Assembly: GCA_018969975.1 (NCBI GenBank)
Contig: JAGWXI010000025.1
Span: forward strand, 1-32,008
Source of the DNA: Burkholderiales bacterium
GTDB lineage: Bacteria > Pseudomonadota > Gammaproteobacteria > Burkholderiales > Burkholderiaceae_C
Direction: 5' to 3'
DNA length: 32,008 nt
Positions 1-8,221 of this stretch are shown one piece after another; within the stretch, counting starts at the first letter, position 1, and the number at the start of each line of letters is the position of its first letter. The notes under the pieces were generated by a model. It saw only the letters and a program-made list of their open reading frames with translations. It did no database searches and had not been told where the DNA came from. Position numbers and translations under genes: made by a program.

Positions 1-237
1 AACTGGACCATTGGTGCTTGGCGTGGTATCGCAGGCCCCAAAGGTTTGCCAGCCGATGTGCAAGCCAAATTAGGCACTGTGCTCAAGAAAATCTATGACA
101 GCCAAGACTACCAAGGCTTTATGCAACAGCGCGGCTTTGGCGTGGTCTATGCCGATGCAAAAGGCTTTGAGCAATTCATGGCCAAAGGTGACGCCGACAT
201 GGGTGTTGTCATGAAGTCTCTCGGATTAGCCAAATAA
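1..237 (+). CDS. Tripartite tricarboxylate transporter substrate-binding protein (Bug/TctC family), C-terminal fragment
   Basis: This is the last 78 codons of a periplasmic Bug/TctC-type receptor whose start lies before the window. The frame is open from base 1 and reads NWTIGAWRGIAGPKGLPADVQAK, the typical Bug C-terminal passage (tryptophan, then GPKGLP, then an amphipathic helix with repeated lysines). It ends in a short stretch with GFGVVYADAKGFEQFMAKGD, as Bug proteins do. Members of this family bind carboxylates in the periplasm and hand them to TctA/TctB. The stop is only six bases from tctB, so all three genes are probably one operon, and this receptor is the natural partner of that permease. 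The ligand cannot be told from this fragment. Confidence 0.9.
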   Translation, partial: NWTIGAWRGIAGPKGLPADVQAKLGTVLKKIYDSQDYQGFMQQRGFGVVYADAKGFEQFMAKGDADMGVVMKSLGLAK

Positions 238-243
238 GCGTTT

Positions 244-717
244 ATGAAAATCAATGACACCCTGAGTGGCTTAGCGCTGTTAGCGCTATCGCTACTGATT
301 CTCTACACCGTGAGCAGTTATCCAGTAATACCTGGCCAAAACATTGGCCCGGCCGCTTTTCCTGGATTGCTTGCGAGCTTGCTGGCCCTGTGTTCTGTCC
401 TTCTCATCATCAAGGGACTCAAGGCCAAGAAGCATGAGGATTGGGTGGTCATTGGCGGGTGGGTGAAATCTTGGTTTCACCTACGCAATTTTTTGATCAC
501 TGTTGGGTGTTTGTTTTTCTATATTTATTTATCGAACTTCTTGGGCTTCATCATTTGTGGAACCCTGTTGTTGGCAGTCATGTTTGCTGCCTTAGAAGTT
601 CGCCCCAAGGCTATTTTGCCTATCGCGCTCATCGTCACTTTTGTAATTCACTTTATTTTTTATAAGGGGCTTCGCGTCCCTCTGCCATGGGGTCTTTTGA
701 TGCCCATTCAGTGGTAG
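244..717 (+). CDS. tctB: Tripartite tricarboxylate transporter small membrane subunit TctB
   Basis: A 157-residue integral membrane protein of the size usual for TctB. Four hydrophobic segments are visible, roughly residues 7-25, 38-58, 79-107 and 122-142. The first is followed by the family-like passage YPVIPGQNIGPAAFPGLLA near residues 26-44. TctB is the small inner-membrane subunit of TTT carboxylate importers, which are driven by an ion gradient. It sits between the receptor (6-bp gap) and tctA (12-bp gap), the canonical tctCBA order, so function is supported more by context than by sequence, because TctB proteins are poorly conserved. The ATG start is the first available; only a weak ribosome-binding site is visible. 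Confidence 0.9.
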   Translation: MKINDTLSGLALLALSLLILYTVSSYPVIPGQNIGPAAFPGLLASLLALCSVLLIIKGLKAKKHEDWVVIGGWVKSWFHLRNFLITVGCLFFYIYLSNFLGFIICGTLLLAVMFAALEVRPKAILPIALIVTFVIHFIFYKGLRVPLPWGLLMPIQW

Positions 718-729
718 AGAAAGAAAAAA

Positions 730-2244
730 ATGACCACTGCAGTTTTGTTACAAGCCTTTTGGCTGGTGTTTGATCCCTATGTCTTGCTGGTCATTTTGTG
801 TTCAGCCCTTTTCGGACTTTTTGTAGGTGCTATTCCAGGCCTAAGCGCCACCATGGCCACGGCCCTGCTAGTGCCCATCACCTTCTTTATGCCTCCCGTA
901 CCAGCCATTGCTGCGATCGTTACTGCAACAGCTATGGCGATTTTCTCGGGTGATATTCCTGGTGCCTTGCTGCGTATCCCGGGCACGCCTGCGTCTGCTG
1001 CTTATACCGACGAGGCCTACCAAATGACACTCAAAGGTCAAGCGGAAGTCGCGCTTGGTGCCGGCTTGGTGTTTTCTGCAATTGGTGGATTATTTGGCAC
1101 CATTGTGATGGTGCTTTTCTCACCAGCTTTAGCTGAAATTGCTTTGAAGTTTTCTTCTTTTGAATACTTCTGGTTGGTTGTTCTAGGTCTTGCTGGTGCA
1201 GTATTCATTGGTAACACCAGTGTGTTGAAAGCCTCTGTGTCCTTGCTGCTTGGTTTGCTGATAGCTTGTATTGGTCTTGAAAACCCTGCCGGTCATCTGC
1301 GCTTTACTTTCGGAATGAAAGAGTTGATGAGTGGGGTGGAACTCATCCCCATGATGGTAGGCATGTTTGCCGTCTCCGAATTGCTGCGCTACATCACCAA
1401 TATGGATCCGCCACCGATGATTGCCACCGAGAAAATTGGCAATATCTTTGCGGGTATGTGGGGCTTGTTGAAAAAATACCCAGGGGCGCTTTTACGCGGA
1501 AGTGTCTTGGGCACCATCATCGGCATACAACCAGGCTCTGGGGCTGACATGGCCTCTTGGTTGAGTTATGCCATGAGCAAAAAATTCTCCAAAGAGCCAG
1601 AAAAATTTGGCACAGGCCACGTAGAAGGCATTGTGGAGTCAGGGGCGGCTAACAATTCCTCTCTGGCGGGCGCTTGGATTCCAGCCATTGTTTTTGGCAT
1701 TCCGGGTGACTCCATCACCGCGATTGCGATTGGTGTTTTGTATTTGAAAAACATGAACCCAGGGCCGATGATTTTTATCAACAACCCTGAGAACATTTAC
1801 GCGATCTTTTTGGTCTTTATTTTGGCCAACATCATCATGGTGCCGCTCGGTTGGTTGACAGTGAAAGTAGCGACCAAAATTTTGCGTGTGAAACGCAATA
1901 TCTTGATGCCGATTATTTTGATGTTCTGCATCGTTGGATCTTTCTCCATCAACAACTCGGTATGGGGTGTCACGCTGATCTTGTTTTTCGGTGTGGTGTC
2001 TTTCGTCCTTGAAGAGAATGGGTTCCCGGTCGCCCCTGCCATTTTGGGCGTGGTACTGGGCACGATGATGGAGGAGAACTTTGTGACATCGATGATCAAG
2101 TCTGACGGAGACCCTTTGGTCTTCTTCACGCGCCCAATAGCCATGTGGTTAGCAATTAGCACCATCATCATTTTGCTGTGGCCTGTGGGTACTTGGGCCT
2201 ATGACCGCATTAAAAACGGCCCTGCTCCAGAACCATCTCGCTAG
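730..2244 (+). CDS. tctA: Tripartite tricarboxylate transporter large membrane subunit TctA
   Basis: A 504-residue polytopic membrane protein, the full usual TctA length. The N-terminal half has GAIPGLSATMATALLVPITF near residues 33-52. The second half has the related GIQPGSGADMASWLSYAMSK near residue 264. This internal repeat around G-x-x-P-G motifs is the hallmark of the TctA family. A further conserved stretch, IVFGIPGDSITAIAIG, lies near residue 320. TctA is the ion-coupled translocation subunit that accepts a carboxylate from the periplasmic receptor. The ribosome-binding site is a purine run directly before the ATG. Its stop codon overlaps the stop of the convergent SDR gene in the same four bases, CTAG. 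Confidence 0.96.
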   Translation: MTTAVLLQAFWLVFDPYVLLVILCSALFGLFVGAIPGLSATMATALLVPITFFMPPVPAIAAIVTATAMAIFSGDIPGALLRIPGTPASAAYTDEAYQMTLKGQAEVALGAGLVFSAIGGLFGTIVMVLFSPALAEIALKFSSFEYFWLVVLGLAGAVFIGNTSVLKASVSLLLGLLIACIGLENPAGHLRFTFGMKELMSGVELIPMMVGMFAVSELLRYITNMDPPPMIATEKIGNIFAGMWGLLKKYPGALLRGSVLGTIIGIQPGSGADMASWLSYAMSKKFSKEPEKFGTGHVEGIVESGAANNSSLAGAWIPAIVFGIPGDSITAIAIGVLYLKNMNPGPMIFINNPENIYAIFLVFILANIIMVPLGWLTVKVATKILRVKRNILMPIILMFCIVGSFSINNSVWGVTLILFFGVVSFVLEENGFPVAPAILGVVLGTMMEENFVTSMIKSDGDPLVFFTRPIAMWLAISTIIILLWPVGTWAYDRIKNGPAPEPSR

Positions 2245-3005
2245 ATCGTCACGCCACCATCCACCACCAGGCTTTGCCCCGTCACGTAGGAGCCTGCTTG
2301 TGAAGCTAAGAAAACTGCCGCGCCAGCAATCTCGTCCGGTTCACCAATGCGTCTAAGCGGTGTTGTCACCATGCGCTCTTGCAACATCGCTTCGTCTTCC
2401 CACAGTGCGCGGGCAAAGTCGGTTTTGATCAGGCCTGGTGCGATGCAATTGACACGCACATTGTGGGGGCCGTATTCAACCGCCAAATTGCGTGCAAGTT
2501 GCATATCGGCTGCTTTGCTGATGCAGTAAGCACCGATTACGGGGGACCCCCGCAAACCGCCAATCGAAGACACGATGATGATGGAACCAGCTTTGCGTTG
2601 GATCATCTGAGGCGCAACCAAGTTGATCAACCAGTGGTTGGCCACGATGTTGTTGTCCAAGATTTTGCGAAATTGCGCGTCAGCAATACCAGCTTGCGGA
2701 CCGTAATAGGGATTACTCGCAGCATTGCACACCAACACATCGACCTGGCCCCAATGGCGCTCAGTCTCAGCTACCAAATTGGCCAGATCGTCTTTGGAAG
2801 AGATGTTGGCGGCTATCGCTATCGCACGGTCTTTGCCATATTTGTCTTGGATGGTTTTAACCACCTCTTCACAAGCAGGTGCCTTGCGCGACGACACCAC
2901 GACTTTGGCACCGTGCTCGGCCATTCTTAACGCAATCGCGCGACCGATCCCCCGCGATGAGCCGGTGATGATGGCCACTTGACCTTGAAGACTAAATAAA
3001 TTCAC
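2241..3005 (-). CDS. Short-chain dehydrogenase/reductase (SDR family)
   Basis: A 254-residue classical SDR. The N-terminal cofactor motif TGSSRGIGRAIA (residues 15-26) matches TGxxxGxG. NAAS lies near residue 94. The catalytic Ser is in IIVSSIGG near 148, with Tyr and Lys in YCISKAA near 160. C-terminal PLRRIGEPDEIAGAAVFLAS and GQSLVVDGG complete the family pattern, so an NAD(P)-dependent oxidoreductase with all catalytic residues is expected. The start is GTG at 3003-3005, seven bases after an AGGAA ribosome-binding site. It lies 14 bp after the Bug receptor gene on the same strand, so the two are likely co-transcribed. The substrate is unknown; a hydroxyacyl-CoA or hydroxy-acid alcohol is a guess from the neighbouring acid-uptake genes. 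Confidence 0.93.
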   Translation of the reverse strand: MNLFSLQGQVAIITGSSRGIGRAIALRMAEHGAKVVVSSRKAPACEEVVKTIQDKYGKDRAIAIAANISSKDDLANLVAETERHWGQVDVLVCNAASNPYYGPQAGIADAQFRKILDNNIVANHWLINLVAPQMIQRKAGSIIIVSSIGGLRGSPVIGAYCISKAADMQLARNLAVEYGPHNVRVNCIAPGLIKTDFARALWEDEAMLQERMVTTPLRRIGEPDEIAGAAVFLASQAGSYVTGQSLVVDGGVTI

Positions 3006-3019
3006 AGAACTATTCCTAA

Positions 3020-4015
3020 TTATTCCGCCCTAACGCCTGCCGCAGAAATGACTTTGGCCCATTTCACAATCTCGTCATCTAAAAACTTGCCAGCTAGCTC
3101 AGGGGAATTACCGACAGACTCAATACCCAGAGATTCAAACTTTGCGCGTAGATCAGGTGAATGGATAGCCCTCGCCGTTTCTACAGACATGCGGTTGATG
3201 ATGTCCTTTGGCACCGTTGCTTGGGTTAGAAAAAGAACCCAAGTCGAGCCTTCTATCGCTGGACCACCTGCTTCAGCGATAGTGGGGACTTCTGTCGCAC
3301 CAGGCACGCGTTTATTGGCAAACACAGCCATCGCTTTGATTTTTCCGCTGCGCACATGGGGCATGAGCGCGCTTGGCGTATCGGTCAAAATTTGCAAATT
3401 CCCGCCCATCAAATCGCTCAAGGCTGGTGCAGTGCCTTTGTACGGTACGTGCACCATATCTGCTTGGGTAACTTGTTTGAAAAGCTCTTGTGTCAAATGC
3501 GCAGCCGCTCCCACACCTGATGAGCCAAAAGACACCTTTGCAGGATTAGCTTTTGTATATGCAACCAACTCTTTCACGTCTTTAACTGGAAGATTGTTAT
3601 TGACCGTCATGAGCAAAGGCGCAATACCAACCAAGGAAACAGGCGCAAAACTTTTGACAGGGTCGTAGGGCAATCGTCCCGCATACAGCGTGGCGTTGGC
3701 GGCATGGGCACCAATGACTGTGACAAAGGTATAGCCATCAGGCGCAGCGCGCGCTGCCAGATCGGCTCCCAAAATGGAATTGGCTCCTGGCTTGTTTTCG
3801 ATGACGATGGTCCAGCCAGTTTGCTCCATGATTTTTTGTACCACCATACGCGTTGCGTTGTCGGTGATTCCGCCTGGTGGATAGGGAATGATCCATTTGA
3901 TAGGCTTATTCGGCCAAGCTTGGGCTTGGGCAAACAAAGGCAGGGCTAAGCAAAAAGCAAGGGCACTTCGGCGCACCCAAGAAACTGCTTGTTTCTGGTT
4001 GTGAATGGGATGCAT
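3020..4015 (-). CDS. Bug/TctC family tripartite tricarboxylate transporter substrate-binding protein
   Basis: A 331-residue periplasmic receptor. Residues 1-32 form a signal peptide: a basic start, the hydrophobic SALAFCLALPLFAQAQA and an AxA-type cleavage site. The mature protein begins WPNKPIKWIIPYPPGGITDNATR, which carries the Bug-family PYPPGG loop. IENKPGANSILGADLAARAAPDGYT near residues 77-101 and HVPYKGTAPALSDLMGGNLQ near 190-210 are further family motifs. The start is well supported by AGGAG six bases before the ATG. It has no permease genes beside it, so it must borrow a TctAB pair, possibly the one at 244-2244, or work as a sensor. The ligand is not predictable by eye. It precedes the SDR gene by 14 bp. 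Confidence 0.95.
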   Translation of the reverse strand: MHPIHNQKQAVSWVRRSALAFCLALPLFAQAQAWPNKPIKWIIPYPPGGITDNATRMVVQKIMEQTGWTIVIENKPGANSILGADLAARAAPDGYTFVTVIGAHAANATLYAGRLPYDPVKSFAPVSLVGIAPLLMTVNNNLPVKDVKELVAYTKANPAKVSFGSSGVGAAAHLTQELFKQVTQADMVHVPYKGTAPALSDLMGGNLQILTDTPSALMPHVRSGKIKAMAVFANKRVPGATEVPTIAEAGGPAIEGSTWVLFLTQATVPKDIINRMSVETARAIHSPDLRAKFESLGIESVGNSPELAGKFLDDEIVKWAKVISAAGVRAE

Positions 4016-4118
4016 GGATATCTCCTATCAAGCATGCAGATTTTGACCGCTTATGGGGATAAATCGCTTTGGGGTTTAACCTCTGCTCGCGTCTGATAGG
4101 CGACAGGTGTAGGGCCTT

Positions 4119-4520
4119 TTAAATAACTTTGCTGCGCCCCAACTTGGTTTCAGACAACTTCTTTTTGCGCTCTAAACGCTTACGCTGAGAGGCTAATGTG
4201 GGTTTAGTGGGGCGGCGTACCTTAGGGGGTAAGGCCACGGAATGCACCACATCCAACAATCGTGTGAAGGCTTCAAGGCGGTTCATATCTTGGCTACGGT
4301 GCTCTTGGGCCTTGATGACCAAGACACCATCGCGGGTGATACGGTTGTCATGGAGCGCCAGCAAGCGAGACTTGACGTCCTCGGGTAGCGATGATGCTTC
4401 TATGTCAAATCGTAAATGGATGGCACTCGAGACTTTGTTGACATTTTGTCCACCCGCCCCTTGGGAACGAACGGCTGTAATCTCAACCTCAGACTCTTTG
4501 ATTTGAAAACCATGTGCCAA
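4119..4520 (-). CDS. arfB: Alternative ribosome-rescue factor ArfB (peptidyl-tRNA hydrolase, YaeJ family)
   Basis: A 133-residue class-I release-factor-like protein without a codon-recognition domain. The catalytic loop GAGGQNVNKVSSAIHLRFD starts near residue 21 and contains the GGQ tripeptide that hydrolyses peptidyl-tRNA. The C-terminus is strongly basic (KPTLASQRKRLERKKKLSETKLGRSKVI), the tail that in ArfB enters the empty mRNA channel of stalled ribosomes. The length is about that of ArfB (around 140). The start is a TTG at 4518-4520. It is immediately preceded by an in-frame TGA, and an AAGGAG ribosome-binding site lies seven bases upstream, so no longer start is possible. It follows the amidohydrolase gene by 21 bp; functional linkage is unlikely. 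Confidence 0.93.
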   Translation of the reverse strand: MAHGFQIKESEVEITAVRSQGAGGQNVNKVSSAIHLRFDIEASSLPEDVKSRLLALHDNRITRDGVLVIKAQEHRSQDMNRLEAFTRLLDVVHSVALPPKVRRPTKPTLASQRKRLERKKKLSETKLGRSKVI

Positions 4521-4541
4521 TCAACAACTCCTTTTCAAGAC

Positions 4542-5411
4542 TCAGGCTTTATCTAAACCCAATAACCTGACAGCGTTATCTTTCAAGATACCAGGCATCA
4601 CTTCGGGCTTGAAACCCGCAACTTCAAAATCTTTCATCCAGCGCTCGGGAGTGATGAGTGGGTAATCGCTGCCAAATAGAACGCGGTCTTTAAGCAAGGT
4701 ATTGGCGTACTGCACGAGTTGCTTGGGGAAGTATTTAGGACTCCAACCGGATAGATCGATCCACACATTGGGCTTATGGGTCGCCACACTCAGCGCTTCG
4801 TCTTGCCAAGGAAAGCTCGGATGCGCCATCACGATTTGCATATCGGGCCAGTCGATGGCGACGTCGTCCAAATGCATGGGGTTGCTGTAGGCCAAGCGCA
4901 AACCACCGCCGCAACGCATGCCACTGCCAATGCCGCTGTGGCCGGTATGAAAAATCGCGGGCAATTTGTAATGGTTGATCACGTCGTAGATCGGCCACGC
5001 CATCTTGTCGTAAGGGTGGTAGCCCTGCACCGTGGGGTGAAACTTGAAGCCTTTGATGCCGTCTTCTTTGATCAAGCGTTCTGCCTCGCGCGCGCCCATC
5101 TTGCCTTTGTGGGGGTCGATGCTGGCGAAGGCAATCATCATGTCGCTGTTGGCTTTGGCGGCATCGGCGATTTCTTCGTTGGGGATGCGACGTCGGCCAA
5201 GTTGCGATTCGCTGTCGACGGTGAACATGACCAGGCCGATCTTCTTTTCTCGGTAATAGGCCACTGTCTCGTCAATCGTCGGCCGTCTGTCCGAGCCAAA
5301 GAATTTGTCTGCCGCGCGGTCGTATTCCTCGCCGTAGTTGTCAAAGGGGTTACGGCAACTCACCTCGGCATGGGTGTGGATGTCGATGGCGATAAGGTTT
5401 TTGTAGTCCAT
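4542..5411 (-). CDS. Metal-dependent amidohydrolase (amidohydrolase-2 / ACMSD-like family)
   Basis: A 289-residue TIM-barrel amidohydrolase. Metal-ligand candidates are in the expected order: H12 and H14 (IDIHTHAE), H155 (IFHTGHSG), H197 (MAHPSFPW) and D249 (LFGSDYPLI). This is the layout of the ACMSD/LigW/gamma-resorcylate decarboxylase group, whose members decarboxylate or hydrolyse aromatic or ring-cleavage acids. The start is backed by an AGGAAA ribosome-binding site. The gene is divergent from the crotonase and feruloyl-CoA synthase genes across a 137-bp spacer, which suggests a role in the same aromatic-acid pathway, for example a decarboxylation or lactone hydrolysis step. That link is inference; the exact reaction is unknown. 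Confidence 0.85.
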   Translation of the reverse strand: MDYKNLIAIDIHTHAEVSCRNPFDNYGEEYDRAADKFFGSDRRPTIDETVAYYREKKIGLVMFTVDSESQLGRRRIPNEEIADAAKANSDMMIAFASIDPHKGKMGAREAERLIKEDGIKGFKFHPTVQGYHPYDKMAWPIYDVINHYKLPAIFHTGHSGIGSGMRCGGGLRLAYSNPMHLDDVAIDWPDMQIVMAHPSFPWQDEALSVATHKPNVWIDLSGWSPKYFPKQLVQYANTLLKDRVLFGSDYPLITPERWMKDFEVAGFKPEVMPGILKDNAVRLLGLDKA

Positions 5412-5548
5412 GCTGGCTTTCCTGAAAAGTAGGTTTCGAGGGTAAATCCTGATTAATTAGTTATTGGACATAACCATAATCTAAATAACCGTCGAGCGCA
5501 AGCCGTCACACACGAAAAAATTTTTAAGTCCCACTTAACCCAATTGCG
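5412..5548. promoter_or_regulatory. Divergent promoter region with inverted repeat GTTAT-N5-ATAAC
   Basis: This 137-bp AT-rich spacer separates the divergent amidohydrolase and crotonase genes and must hold both promoters. At 5460-5474 it has the inverted repeat GTTAT-TGGAC-ATAAC, in the size range of MarR-type half-sites. The same cluster encodes a MarR regulator at its end, so this is a candidate operator. No convincing sigma-70 hexamer pair could be fixed for either gene. Confidence 0.4.
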
Positions 5549-6328
5549 ATGAACTCCAACCGAGATATTTTCTTCGAGATGCAAGGCAGCGTCGCCATCG
5601 TGCGACTGACACGCCCCACCAAACGCAACGCTCTGAACGACGGACTGATTGCCTCGTTGCGGCATATTTTCGAGAACCTTCCCAAGGAAGCCCGAGCTGC
5701 TGTGGTCGTTGGCGACGGAGACCACTTTTGTGCAGGCCTGGATCTGAGCGAACTCAAAGAGCGGGATGCAGGCGAAGGCCTCTACCACTCACGCTCATGG
5801 CATGTTGCACTAGATCGCGTGCAGTCGGGGCCGGTTCCGGTTGTAGCCGCATTGCATGGTGCGGTGGTTGGAGGCGGATTGGAATTGGCTAGCGCATGCC
5901 ATATTCGCGTAGCGGACGAGTCCACCTTTTACGCTTTACCTGAAGGCACACGTGGTATTTTTGTGGGCGGCGGCGGTTCCGTTCGCATACCCCGCTTGAT
6001 TGGCGTAGCCCGCATGACCGACATGATGCTCACAGGCCGTGTCTACAACGCAACAGACGGCGAACGCATTGGCATGGCGCAATATTTGGTTCCCACCGGA
6101 ACCGCTTTTGAGAAAGCCATGGAGATCGCCCAACGTGTCGCGACCAACGCACCGCTTACTAATTACGCACTGATGCATGCCCTACCCCGCATTGCCGAGC
6201 AACCCGCTGATCAAGGTTTTTTCACCGAGGCCATGATGGCTGCCATCGCCCAATCCGCCCCCGAGGCCAAACAACGCGTGCGCGACTTCTTGGAAGGCAA
6301 GGCCGCCAAAGTTGCCAAAACTTCCTGA
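5549..6328 (+). CDS. Crotonase/enoyl-CoA hydratase family protein
   Basis: A 259-residue crotonase-fold enzyme. The oxyanion-hole segments are HFCAGLDLSEL (from residue 59) and HGAVVGGGLELAS (from 103). Both acid residues of hydratases are present: E112 in GGGLELA and E132 in ALPEGTRG. The latter are the counterparts of the two glutamates of rat enoyl-CoA hydratase, so a hydration reaction is chemically reasonable. It is 12 bp upstream of the feruloyl-CoA synthase-like gene, which suggests it hydrates a cinnamoyl-type CoA thioester. It does not closely resemble the well-known hydroxycinnamoyl-CoA hydratase-lyase as I remember it, so I do not call it ech/fcs-type lyase outright. No clear ribosome-binding site precedes the ATG. 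Confidence 0.88.
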   Translation: MNSNRDIFFEMQGSVAIVRLTRPTKRNALNDGLIASLRHIFENLPKEARAAVVVGDGDHFCAGLDLSELKERDAGEGLYHSRSWHVALDRVQSGPVPVVAALHGAVVGGGLELASACHIRVADESTFYALPEGTRGIFVGGGGSVRIPRLIGVARMTDMMLTGRVYNATDGERIGMAQYLVPTGTAFEKAMEIAQRVATNAPLTNYALMHALPRIAEQPADQGFFTEAMMAAIAQSAPEAKQRVRDFLEGKAAKVAKTS

Positions 6329-6340
6329 AATGCAAAACCC

Positions 6341-8212
6341 ATGAGCACTCCCAAATTCAGACCTTTGAAGTTTGGCGTGACCCGCGTCAACATGCGCGAG
6401 GGTGCCAAGGGCGTGCGCTACATGTCGGCCGACCAAACGTTGGAAGACTATGCCACCCGCATGACCGACCGCTTGGTGCATTGGGCGACAACCAAACCTG
6501 AAGCCACCATGCTGGCCAAGCGCGTCAAAACCGCAGACGGCAGCTTGGGCGATTGGCGACACATCAGCTATGCCCAAGCCTGGCAAAGCGCGCGGGCTAT
6601 TGCCCAAGCCTTGATTGATCGCGGCCTGAACGCAGAACGTCCCGTGGTCATCCTGTCGGAAAACGATCTCGAACACGCCTTGCTCTCGCTCGGTTGTTTG
6701 GTCGCTGGCGTGCCGTTTTGCGCGGCGTCCCCCGCCTACTCCACCATCAGCCAAGACTTTGAAAAGCTGCGTCACATCTTGACGACTTTGACACCGGGTT
6801 TGGTCTTCGCCGCAGATGCCAAGCGCTATGGCAAAGCGATCGAAGCAGCAGTCGGTAAAGACATAGAAGTTGTTCTTCACAGTGGCGAGATAACAGGCCG
6901 CGCGACCACCACTTTTGAAAATCTGCTCGCCACACCAGCTACCCCCGCAGTGGATGCCGCGATGCAAGCGACAGGGCCTGACACCATCGCAAAATTCCTG
7001 TTCACCTCTGGTTCGACCAAATTACCCAAAGCGGTGATCAATACCCAACGTATGTGGTGCGCCAACCAACAGCAGATGGCGCAATCGATGCCGGTGCTGG
7101 CGCAAACACCTCCTGTCTTGGTCGACTGGTTGCCTTGGAACCACACATTTGGCGGTAACCATAACTTTGGCATGGTGCTCTACCACGGTGGCACGCTCTA
7201 TATCGACGAAGGCAAGCCCACGCCTGCGCTGATGGGTGAGACTTTGCGCAACTTGCGCGAGATTGCGCCTACGGTGTACTTCAATGTACCCACAGGTTTT
7301 GAAGCGATCGCCATCGCCATGAAAACCGACGACGCTTTGCGCAAAAACCTGCTCAGCCGCGTGCAAATGTTTTTCTATGCGGGCGCGGCCTTGGCGCAAC
7401 CCATTTGGGACAGCTTGCACGAAAGCCAAGAACGCGAGATCGGCGAGCGCATCGTCATGGGCACTGGTTTAGGCATGACCGAATCAGGCCCGTTTGCTAT
7501 TTTTGTTACCAGCCCGTTTGTGAAAGCGGGCGATTTGGGCGTTCCTACTCCGGGCATGGAGCTCAAACTTGTTCCCAACAGCGACAAAATCGAAGTGCGC
7601 TACAAAGGACCCAATATCGCCCCAGGCTATTGGCGTGCAGCGCAAGAAACACAAGAAGCTTTTGACGAAGAAGGCTTTTTCTGCACAGGCGACGCAGTGC
7701 AGTGGATCGATGAAAACGACGTCCACCAAGGTCTTAAATTCGACGGACGCATTGCTGAAGACTTCAAACTCGCCACCGGTACCTTTGTGAGCGTAGGTCC
7801 TTTGCGCGGCAAGATCATCGCCGCCGGTGCGCCCTATGTGCAGGACGCTGTCATCACAGGCTTGAATATGCATGAAGTAGGCGCCATGATTTTCCCAACT
7901 GCCGCTGTGCGCGGTTTGAGTGGGCTTGGCGCTGAAGCGACCATGGCAGATGTTTTGGCTAGCGCACCCGTGGTAGCGCATTTTCAACATGTGCTCAATG
8001 GCTTAGCCCAAACTGCTACCGGCAGCGCCTCGCGCGTAGCGCGGATGGTGTTGCTGAGCGAGCCGCCCTCTATTGACAAAGGCGAAGTGACCGACAAGGG
8101 TTCGATCAACCAACGTGCGGTGCTCAAGCATCGCGACAGTTTGGTGCATGCTTTGCACGCAGGCACTGCGCCGTATATTTTTTTCCCTCAACCTGAAGTT
8201 AAACACCACTAG
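6341..8212 (+). CDS. fcs: Feruloyl-CoA synthase-like acyl-CoA ligase (ANL superfamily)
   Basis: A 623-residue adenylate-forming ligase. The N-terminus (FRPLKFGVTRVNMRE, then YATRMTDRLVHWATTKPEATMLAKR) is the long lead typical of Burkholderiales feruloyl-CoA synthases. The ATP-binding A3 motif KFLFTSGSTKLPKAV spans about 218-232. GLGMTESGPFAIF lies near 380 and GFFCTGDAVQW near 444. The C-terminal VTDKGSINQRAVL supplies the likely catalytic lysine, K586. Such enzymes convert ferulate, coumarate or caffeate with ATP and CoA to the CoA thioester, the entry step of non-beta-oxidative side-chain removal. It is flanked by a crotonase and a Bug receptor in one apparent operon. The precise hydroxycinnamate, or another aryl acid, is not determined. 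Confidence 0.86.
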   Translation: MSTPKFRPLKFGVTRVNMREGAKGVRYMSADQTLEDYATRMTDRLVHWATTKPEATMLAKRVKTADGSLGDWRHISYAQAWQSARAIAQALIDRGLNAERPVVILSENDLEHALLSLGCLVAGVPFCAASPAYSTISQDFEKLRHILTTLTPGLVFAADAKRYGKAIEAAVGKDIEVVLHSGEITGRATTTFENLLATPATPAVDAAMQATGPDTIAKFLFTSGSTKLPKAVINTQRMWCANQQQMAQSMPVLAQTPPVLVDWLPWNHTFGGNHNFGMVLYHGGTLYIDEGKPTPALMGETLRNLREIAPTVYFNVPTGFEAIAIAMKTDDALRKNLLSRVQMFFYAGAALAQPIWDSLHESQEREIGERIVMGTGLGMTESGPFAIFVTSPFVKAGDLGVPTPGMELKLVPNSDKIEVRYKGPNIAPGYWRAAQETQEAFDEEGFFCTGDAVQWIDENDVHQGLKFDGRIAEDFKLATGTFVSVGPLRGKIIAAGAPYVQDAVITGLNMHEVGAMIFPTAAVRGLSGLGAEATMADVLASAPVVAHFQHVLNGLAQTATGSASRVARMVLLSEPPSIDKGEVTDKGSINQRAVLKHRDSLVHALHAGTAPYIFFPQPEVKHH

Positions 8213-8221
8213 GAGACCACT

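Noticed and set aside
2379-2930. Long plus-strand open frame opposite the SDR gene
   Set aside because: It is the shadow of the SDR gene; the protein lacks any recognisable motif and has no ribosome-binding site.
4024-4100. CCTATCA and TGATAGG arms upstream of the Bug gene at 3020-4015, which could mask its ribosome-binding site
   Set aside because: Seven-base arms 63 bases apart are expected by chance and no other structure supports a regulatory RNA.
5549-6328. Calling the crotonase a feruloyl-CoA hydratase-lyase
   Set aside because: It keeps both hydratase glutamates but does not look like the known hydratase-lyase over its C-terminal half, so only the family is claimed.
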